A stretch of DNA of 64,000 bases from CAWEQW01 sp963811365 (GTDB taxonomy: Bacteria; Actinomycetota; Actinomycetes; Propionibacteriales; Nocardioidaceae): positions 186,001 to 250,000 of the forward strand of contig CAWEQW010000008.1 of NCBI GenBank assembly GCA_963811365.1, given 5' to 3'. The notes below the pieces were generated by a model that saw only the letters and a program-made list of their open reading frames with translations, had not been told where the DNA came from and did no database searches. Made by a program: the position numbers and the translations under genes. Shown in pieces: positions 59,047-64,000 of this stretch. Position 1 is the stretch's first letter. Each line of letters starts with the position of its first letter.

Positions 59047-60153
59047 CTACCGCGACCAGGACCTGGCCACCCGGCCGGCGAGCGCGGCGAGGCTCCCGGC
59101 CGGGTCCGCGAAGCTCGCCTCCTCCCCCACCAGGTCGACCATGGCGTGCGCCGACTCCACGCCCAGCGCCCGCATCTCACGCGACCCGACCAGCACCTGC
59201 CCCGCCAGCGCCACGCAGGGCTGCAGCGCCCGGGCCGCCACGGTGGCCACGCCGTAGGGCACCTTCCCCGAGCGTGATGAGAAGTCGAAGGCACCCTCTC
59301 CGGTCAGCACCAGGTCGCAGCGGCGGGCCCGCGCCTCCAGGTCCACCGCCTCGGCGACCACCTCGATCCCCGGGGTCCGGGTGCCGCCCAGCAGGAGCAG
59401 GGCGAAGCCCAGCCCGCCCGCTGCGCCGGCGCCCTTGGCGAGCGCGGTCTTCTTGTCGGTGGTCTCTGCCAGCCTCGTCAGCATGAGGTCCACGGCTTGT
59501 AGGCGCTCGGGTGCGACCCCCTTCTGGGGGCCGTACACGCTGGTCGCGCCGATGAGACCGAGCAGCGGGCTGTCGACGTCGCTGGCGGCCACCAGCCGTA
59601 CGCCGGCGACCCGCGCGCGGGCCGCGCTGAGGTCGACGCTCTCCAGGCTCTCGAGGCTGCGCGGTCCGTGGTCCAGGGCGTCCTGCGGGACCGACACGGC
59701 GCCCAGGGCGGCCAGCAGCCCGGCGCCACCGTCGTTGGTCCCGGAGCCGCCCAGCCCGACGACGACCTCCTCGGCGCCGGCGGCCACGGCGGCCGCCACC
59801 AGCTCGCCCACCCCGCGGCTGGTCGCCCGCTCGGGATCGCGACGCTGCACAGGCGTCAGGTGCAGTCCGCAGGCCTGCGCGCTCTCCACGTACGCCGTGC
59901 CGCCGGACAGGAGCAGGCTGGCCGGGACCGTCTCGCCGTACGGCCCGGTGACCGTCACGGCCAGCAGGTCCCCGCCCAGCGACGCGTGCAGCACGTCGAC
60001 GAAGCCCGGTCCCCCGTCGGCCATCGGAGCGAGGTCCAGCTCGTCGTCCGGCGCCTGCTGCGCCCAGCCGTCCGCGATGGCCCTGGCCGCCTCGACTGCC
60101 GAGAGGGTGCCGGCGAACTTGTCCGGAGCGATCAGCACACGCATGGCCCCCAT
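59047..60153 (-). CDS. glycerate kinase (GlxK/GarK family)
   Basis: 368 residues; ATG 60144 (MRVLIAPDKFAGTL) is a likely alternative start. IAPDKFAGTLSAVEAARAIADGW opens the type I glycerate kinase fold, VVGLGGSGTNDGGAG (~135-150) forms the phosphate loop, and DLVLTGEGAFDFSSRSGKVPYGVA (~295-318) contains the catalytic Asp region. Phosphorylates D-glycerate, feeding glycolysis. Homologue of Rv2205c by position. Confidence 0.92.
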   Translation of the reverse strand: MGAMRVLIAPDKFAGTLSAVEAARAIADGWAQQAPDDELDLAPMADGGPGFVDVLHASLGGDLLAVTVTGPYGETVPASLLLSGGTAYVESAQACGLHLTPVQRRDPERATSRGVGELVAAAVAAGAEEVVVGLGGSGTNDGGAGLLAALGAVSVPQDALDHGPRSLESLESVDLSAARARVAGVRLVAASDVDSPLLGLIGATSVYGPQKGVAPERLQAVDLMLTRLAETTDKKTALAKGAGAAGGLGFALLLLGGTRTPGIEVVAEAVDLEARARRCDLVLTGEGAFDFSSRSGKVPYGVATVAARALQPCVALAGQVLVGSREMRALGVESAHAMVDLVGEEASFADPAGSLAALAGRVARSWSR

Positions 60154-60170
60154 CCTGCCGCCTCGGCCCG

Positions 60171-60176
60171 TACCGT
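60171..60176 (+). promoter_or_regulatory. -10 box for leaderless GNAT mRNA
   Basis: TACCGT ends 7 bases before GTG 60183; no ribosome-binding site. The divergent glycerate kinase gene starts 30 bases away. Confidence 0.5.
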
Positions 60177-60182
60177 GTCGGG

Positions 60183-61073
60183 GTGCACCCCGACTACATC
60201 GTCCGGCCGATGCGCCCGGACGACGTCGAGGCGGTCGAGGAGCTCACGGCCGAGGCATTCCTCGACGTGGACCGTCGCACCCACCGGGTCGACCGGCCCG
60301 AGCCCGCCCGCCGCCCTCCCGAGCAGGCCCGCGCGTGGGTCGCCCGGACGCACCACCTCGTGACCCGCGACGGCCCCGGGTGCTTCGTCGCCGACACGCC
60401 TCAGGGGCTGATCGGCGTGGTGGCCTCGGCACGTCGCGACCTCACCTGGATCGTGGCGACCTTCGCGGTCCGCCCGCGGCTGCACGGACGGGGCGTCGGA
60501 CGACAGCTGCTCGCTGCCGCGGCGGCGTACGGCCGCGGCTGTCTGCGGGCCATGGTCTCGGCCGGTGACGACCCCCTCGCGGTGCGCAGCTACCGGCAGG
60601 CGGGGTTCAGCCTGCACCCGACGATGGAGGCCAGCGGCATGGTGGCCCGTTCGGCGCTGCCGGTCGTGGAACGGGTGCGCGAGGGAGGCCCGGGCGACGC
60701 CGACCTCATGGACTCGGTGGACCGGCGGGTGCGCGACGCGGCGCACGGGCCGGACCATGCGCTGCTGGCCACGCAGCTCCGGCTCGTGGTCGTGGACCGG
60801 CCGGCCGGCTCCGGGTACGCCTACGTCGAGCCGAACGGCGGTCCGTACCTGCTCGCCGCCACCAGCCGCCGGGTCGCCGCAGAGCTGCTGTGGGAGACGC
60901 TGGCGGCCTCGGACCCGGATGTGCCCTGCGCGATCCGGCACCTCACCGCGGCCAACGAGTGGGCGCTCGACGTCGGGCTGGCCGCCCGGATGCCGTTCAC
61001 CACGTCGGGCTACCTCGGGCTGCGCGGCATGAGACCTCCCATGCCGTACCTGCCGAGCGGGCACTTCGTGTGA
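60183..61073 (+). CDS. GNAT acetyltransferase with two GNAT-like domains
   Basis: 296 residues from GTG 60183. The first domain (~1-155) is complete: YIVRPMRPDDVEAVEEL at the start and FAVRPRLHGRGVGRQLLAAAAAYG with the acetyl-CoA motif. The second domain (~165-290) resembles a GNAT fold but lacks a clear RxxGxG motif, so only the first is likely catalytic. Substrate unknown. Single gene between divergent and convergent neighbours. Confidence 0.82.
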   Translation: MHPDYIVRPMRPDDVEAVEELTAEAFLDVDRRTHRVDRPEPARRPPEQARAWVARTHHLVTRDGPGCFVADTPQGLIGVVASARRDLTWIVATFAVRPRLHGRGVGRQLLAAAAAYGRGCLRAMVSAGDDPLAVRSYRQAGFSLHPTMEASGMVARSALPVVERVREGGPGDADLMDSVDRRVRDAAHGPDHALLATQLRLVVVDRPAGSGYAYVEPNGGPYLLAATSRRVAAELLWETLAASDPDVPCAIRHLTAANEWALDVGLAARMPFTTSGYLGLRGMRPPMPYLPSGHFV

Positions 61074-61086
61074 CGCCTCCCCCGGC

Positions 61087-61764
61087 TCACTGACGGGGCG
61101 GCTGCGGCAGCCGCAGCCGGACCAGCGTGCCGCCCTCGGGCGAGGCGCTCACCGCGAGCGACCCACCGTGCGCCTCGGCGATCCGGCGGCACGTCGCCAG
61201 CCCGAGTCCGGTGCCCTGCACCGCGCGGTCGAGGCGGGTGAGTGGCCTCAGCACCCGCTCGCGGTCCGGCTCGGGGATCCCGGGGCCGTTGTCCGACACC
61301 TCGAGCACCAGTTCCGACCCCTCGTCGACGGCGGTGACCAGCACCTGTCGCGCCGGCCGGCCGGCCGAGAACTTGGCCGCGTTGCCGACCAGCTCGACCA
61401 GGACCGTGCGCAGCGCGGCGGGGTCCGCCTCGACGACCGGCAGCGCACCGGTGACCAGCAGGACGTCGTCGAGGCGCGCTCCCAACGCCGCACGGACCTC
61501 GTCCATCGCCAGCGCGAGGTCGACGGTGCCTCGGCGCAGCGACGCGCCTGCGGTGGCGAACCGCCCCAGGTCCTCGAGCAGGGTGTCCATCCGCGAGGCG
61601 CCGCTCAGCGCCCGGTCCACCATCCAGAGCGCATCGTCGTCCTCGATGACGGACGGCTGCTCGGCCAGCATCTGCAACGACATCGACACCGAGGTCAGCG
61701 GGTTGCGCAGGTCGTGGGCGAGCTGCGCGGCGAAGACCGCGAGGTCGCCGTCCTCTGGGGTCAC
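61087..61764 (-). CDS. soluble sensor histidine kinase
   Basis: 225 residues from GTG 61764 with GGAG upstream (ATG 61851 is an alternative). FAAQLAHDLRNPLTSVSMSLQML holds the phospho-His, VELVGNAAKFSAG the N box, EVSDNGPGIP the G1 box and GTGLGLATCRRIAEAHGG the G2 box. There is no sensor or membrane domain and no adjacent response regulator, so its input and partner are unknown. It lies just downstream of pspAB on the same strand. Confidence 0.85.
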   Translation of the reverse strand: MTPEDGDLAVFAAQLAHDLRNPLTSVSMSLQMLAEQPSVIEDDDALWMVDRALSGASRMDTLLEDLGRFATAGASLRRGTVDLALAMDEVRAALGARLDDVLLVTGALPVVEADPAALRTVLVELVGNAAKFSAGRPARQVLVTAVDEGSELVLEVSDNGPGIPEPDRERVLRPLTRLDRAVQGTGLGLATCRRIAEAHGGSLAVSASPEGGTLVRLRLPQPPRQ

Positions 61765-61883
61765 CGTGCTCCGCTCCGGGTCGGTCCGCTGGTGTGCCGG
61801 GACTGGTGGATGGAGCGCATCGTCGCACGGCGATGCGAGCGGCCGGGGCATTGTCGCGCGGTGCGTCGACGGGCGGGTCGGCG

Positions 61884-62453
61884 TCAGAGCCCGGGAGCCC
61901 CCCACACGGGCATCCAGCGGTCGAGCTTCGGCTCCACGGAGAGGTCGGAGCGCACCAGGTCCCGGACCTGCAGCTCGAGCAGGTTGTCGCGGCGGTTCCC
62001 CTCGAGCGGCGCGAACGGGTAGAACGTGCCCTGCTTGTAGAGGTAGACCAGACCCAGCTTCCGGCCCGCGGCGTCGACGAAGCCGACCAGCGAGCACAGC
62101 AGCCCGGGACCGAAGCCCTGCGCCTCCAGCGAGGTGTTGACGGCGTGCAGGTCCGTGACCAGCGCCGCCATGTCCGAGGGGTCCTGGCGTACGACGAGCC
62201 ACGTGAAGCCGTAGCTGTCAGTGCTGCGCTCGACGTCGGGCCCCTCGTCGGCGTCGAGCAGCGCCACGATGTCTGTCTGCGTCTGGGCGAACGCGGCACC
62301 TTCAGCGGCGCGGTAGCAGACCGACCCGACGCCGGTGGGCTCGAACGACGCCGCGGTCTGCAAGGTGATCGACGCGGTGGGCAGCGCGAACAGCGCGTCG
62401 AGGTTCGCCGCGACCGGCTTGGTCCGGCCGGTGAGGGTGTCCCAGAGCTTCAC
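61884..62453 (-). CDS. pspAB: PspA-associated protein PspAB
   Basis: 189 residues from GTG 62453. VKLWDTLTGRTKPVAANLDALFALPTAS is the characteristic start, and DSYGFTWLVVRQDPSDMAALVTDLHAVN lies centrally. PspAB proteins occur only next to pspA/pspAA/htpX in actinobacteria and some archaea. They are thought to take part in the membrane-stress response; the molecular role is not settled. Confidence 0.85.
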   Translation of the reverse strand: MKLWDTLTGRTKPVAANLDALFALPTASITLQTAASFEPTGVGSVCYRAAEGAAFAQTQTDIVALLDADEGPDVERSTDSYGFTWLVVRQDPSDMAALVTDLHAVNTSLEAQGFGPGLLCSLVGFVDAAGRKLGLVYLYKQGTFYPFAPLEGNRRDNLLELQVRDLVRSDLSVEPKLDRWMPVWGAPGL

Positions 62454-62461
62454 GGATGCGC

Positions 62462-63406
62462 CTACCGGGCGGGGCCGGGGAAGCCGCCGTCGAGCGGCCG
62501 GCCGAGCTCCGCGGAGATCCGGGCCAGCTGCTCGAGGCGCTGCTCCAGCGGCGGGTGCGTGGAGAACAGCCCGGTCAGCGAGTCGGCGTTGATCGCGGGG
62601 GCGATGAAGAACGCGTTCATCGTCTGCGCCGAGCGGAGGTCCTTGGTGGGGATCCGGGCGATCTCGCCGCTGATCTTCGTCAGTGCGCTGGCCAGCGCGG
62701 AGGGCTTCTGGGTCAGGAAGGCGCCCGCGCGGTCCGCGCAGAGCTCGCGGTAGCGCGAGAGCATCCGGGTCAGCAGGAAGCTGATGGCGTAGACGACGAG
62801 GCTGATCAGCAGCGCGACGACCCACCACGGCGGGCCGTCGTTGTTGCCGCGGTCGCGGCGGTCGCCGCCGCCGAAGATCATGCCGTACTGCGCCGAGCGG
62901 GTGAGCATCCCGGCGATGATGCCCGCCGAGGAGGCCAGCGTCATGACCAGGACGTCTCGGTGCGCGACGTGGGACAGCTCGTGCGCGAGCACGCCCTCCA
63001 TCTCCTCGGCGCTCAGCCGGTCGAGGATGCCGGTGGTGACGCAGACGGCGGACCGGCTCGGCGAGCGACCGGTGGCGAAGGCGTTCGGCATGTCGGTGTA
63101 GGCGATCGCGACCCGCGGCTTCGGCATGTCCGCCATCGCGCAGAGCCGGTCGATGACGCCGTGCAGCTCCGGGGCCTGCTCGGCGGTGACCTCGCGGGCT
63201 CGCATCGCGCGCAGCGCGACGGTGTCCGACCAGTACCACTGCGCCCAGGCGATGCCGATACCCAGCAGCCCGATGAAGATCGCATAGCCCGGGAGGGCGT
63301 ACATGAGCGCCACGACCAGCCCGACGAAGACCGCGCCGAGCAGGAACATGACGAGGGTCATCCGGGCGGTGAGCCCGGAGTCGCGGATGAAGCGGGTGTG
63401 GGCCAT
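62462..63406 (-). CDS. htpX: HtpX-like membrane zinc protease (M48)
   Basis: 314 residues. Two N-terminal membrane helices (MTLVMFLLGAVFVGLVVALMY and following), then VLAHELSHVAHRDVLVM (~138-154, HExxH), two more helices and a C-terminal YRELCADRAGAFLT with the third zinc ligand Glu. HtpX degrades damaged membrane proteins. Situated between pspAB and pspAA, 8 bases from pspAB. Confidence 0.93.
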   Translation of the reverse strand: MAHTRFIRDSGLTARMTLVMFLLGAVFVGLVVALMYALPGYAIFIGLLGIGIAWAQWYWSDTVALRAMRAREVTAEQAPELHGVIDRLCAMADMPKPRVAIAYTDMPNAFATGRSPSRSAVCVTTGILDRLSAEEMEGVLAHELSHVAHRDVLVMTLASSAGIIAGMLTRSAQYGMIFGGGDRRDRGNNDGPPWWVVALLISLVVYAISFLLTRMLSRYRELCADRAGAFLTQKPSALASALTKISGEIARIPTKDLRSAQTMNAFFIAPAINADSLTGLFSTHPPLEQRLEQLARISAELGRPLDGGFPGPAR

Positions 63407-63684
63407 CAGCCGGGGATCAGCCCATCATCACTGAGCAGATCCCGCACCTCCTCGATGGTGGAGTCGGAACGGGGAAGGATGAGGTCGGAGTGGACGAGCG
63501 CGTCGGCGGCCAGCGGAGAGCCCGCCGCGCGGACCGCGTCGAGCAGCGCGGCCAGGCTCAGCGAGAAGGTCCGCTCGTCGGCACCCTCGACCGCCGCCTC
63601 GACCGCGGCGTCGAGCTCGTTGAGGCGTCCGATGCTCTCCTCGGGAACCTCCCACTGGCCCTCGCCGAGGATCCGGGCGATCAC
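63406..63684 (-). CDS. pspAA: PspA-associated protein PspAA
   Basis: 92 residues. MIARILGEGQWEVPEESIGRLNELDAAVEAA and FSLSLAALLDAVRAAG match the PspAA family found downstream of pspA. The stop and the htpX start share a base (TGATG-type overlap) and the start overlaps the pspA stop, so the operon is tightly coupled. Confidence 0.88.
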   Translation of the reverse strand: MIARILGEGQWEVPEESIGRLNELDAAVEAAVEGADERTFSLSLAALLDAVRAAGSPLAADALVHSDLILPRSDSTIEEVRDLLSDDGLIPG

Positions 63685-64000
63685 GGCTGCCCCTCGGCTC
63701 GTTCGGGAGCGGTCTCGCCGGTCTCGATCTCCGGGGTGGCGGGGGTGCTGCCGGCCTGGATCGCGTCGGGGGCCGGGGACGTCCCGGCCTTGAGCGCGGC
63801 CAGCTCGCTCTCGACGTCGGACTGCGAGGAGAGCGCCTGCAGCTCGCGGGCGATGTCGTCGCCCTGCCCCAGCGCGCTGGCGTCGTCGAGCGCACCGGAC
63901 GCGATCAGCTCGTCGATGGCGCCGGCGCGGGCCTGCATCTGCGCGGTCTTGTCCTCGGCCCGCTGGACGGCCATGCCGACGTCGCCCATCTCCTCGGAGA
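63681..64000 (-). CDS. pspA: phage shock protein A (PspA/IM30), C-terminal part
   Basis: Only the last ~105 codons lie in the window; the gene runs off the right edge. VQRAEDKTAQMQARAGAIDELIASGALDDAS is the end of the PspA coiled coil, followed by an acidic, Ala/Thr/Pro-rich tail (TSPAPDAIQAGSTPATPEI). PspA forms membrane-repair scaffolds under envelope stress. First gene of pspA-pspAA-htpX-pspAB. Confidence 0.87.
   Translation of the reverse strand, partial: SEEMGDVGMAVQRAEDKTAQMQARAGAIDELIASGALDDASALGQGDDIARELQALSSQSDVESELAALKAGTSPAPDAIQAGSTPATPEIETGETAPERAEGQP

Noticed and set aside
1..64000. CRISPR arrays, tRNA and rRNA genes
   Set aside because: No regularly spaced repeats and no cloverleaf or rRNA signature were found on reading both strands; a tRNAscan or Infernal run could still find a missed case.

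Overview
The window is high-GC actinobacterial chromosome with many GTG/TTG starts, ATGA/GTGA/TGATG overlaps and several promoters whose -10 box sits about 7 bases before the start codon. Gene order recalls, from memory, the Mycobacterium tuberculosis Rv2182c-Rv2205c segment: acyltransferase, ArsA-like ATPase, SRPBCC protein, FadD15, PimB', NlpC/P60 hydrolase, exonuclease-UvrC-like fusion, TrpD, CtaE-QcrCAB, CtaF/CtaC, adenosine kinase, HesB, glycerate kinase. Protein style and the tad and psp content suggest Nocardioidaceae (inference).

Layout. 1-11.6 kb: lipid and sugar genes (partial acyltransferase, alpha/beta hydrolase, TIGR00300 enzyme, two paralogous ROK kinases), with a DUF2142 membrane protein and a TadE/TadG pair lying between the two ROK genes. 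11.7-15.2 kb: fadD15, whose stop codon appears to have been destroyed by an IS1182-like insertion. 15.6-25.0 kb: a Tad/Flp pilus locus (cpaB, cpaE/tadZ, cpaF/tadA, a von Willebrand A-TadB fusion, tadC, a histidine kinase and LuxR-type regulator, and two tandem flp pilin genes). 25.0-34.6 kb: the envelope block (PimB-like mannosyltransferase, two zinc peptidases, and an NlpC/P60 gene under a cyclic di-AMP ydaO-type riboswitch), then a NYN-domain protein, the exonuclease-UvrC fusion and an Lrp/AsnC-type protein. 34.4-41.3 kb: a glycan island (DUF2142, a rearranged DUF2142 pseudogene, two GT2 enzymes, DUF2304, methyltransferase, lower-GC acyltransferase) with damaged edges. 41.3-49.6 kb: malQ, trpD, a receiver-domain protein, ctaE and qcrCAB. 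49.6-52.7 kb: small accessory genes and an L,D-transpeptidase. 52.8-60.2 kb: ctaCDF, adenosine kinase, small proteins, hesB and glycerate kinase. 60.2-64 kb: a double GNAT, a histidine kinase, and a psp operon (pspA-pspAA-htpX-pspAB) running off the right edge.

How the genes work together. qcrCAB plus ctaCDEF encode the actinobacterial bc1-aa3 respiratory supercomplex. The PimB/NlpC/L,D-transpeptidase/psp genes concern the cell envelope. The two halves of the tad system, about 7 kb apart, may share regulation: similar AGGGYC-type half-site pairs lie upstream of tadE, cpaB and both flp genes.

Three conserved genes (a small protein before the second ROK gene, the NlpC/P60 gene and ctaC) each carry a single-base frameshift. 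Because ctaC should be needed for respiration, sequence error is at least as likely as real mutation.
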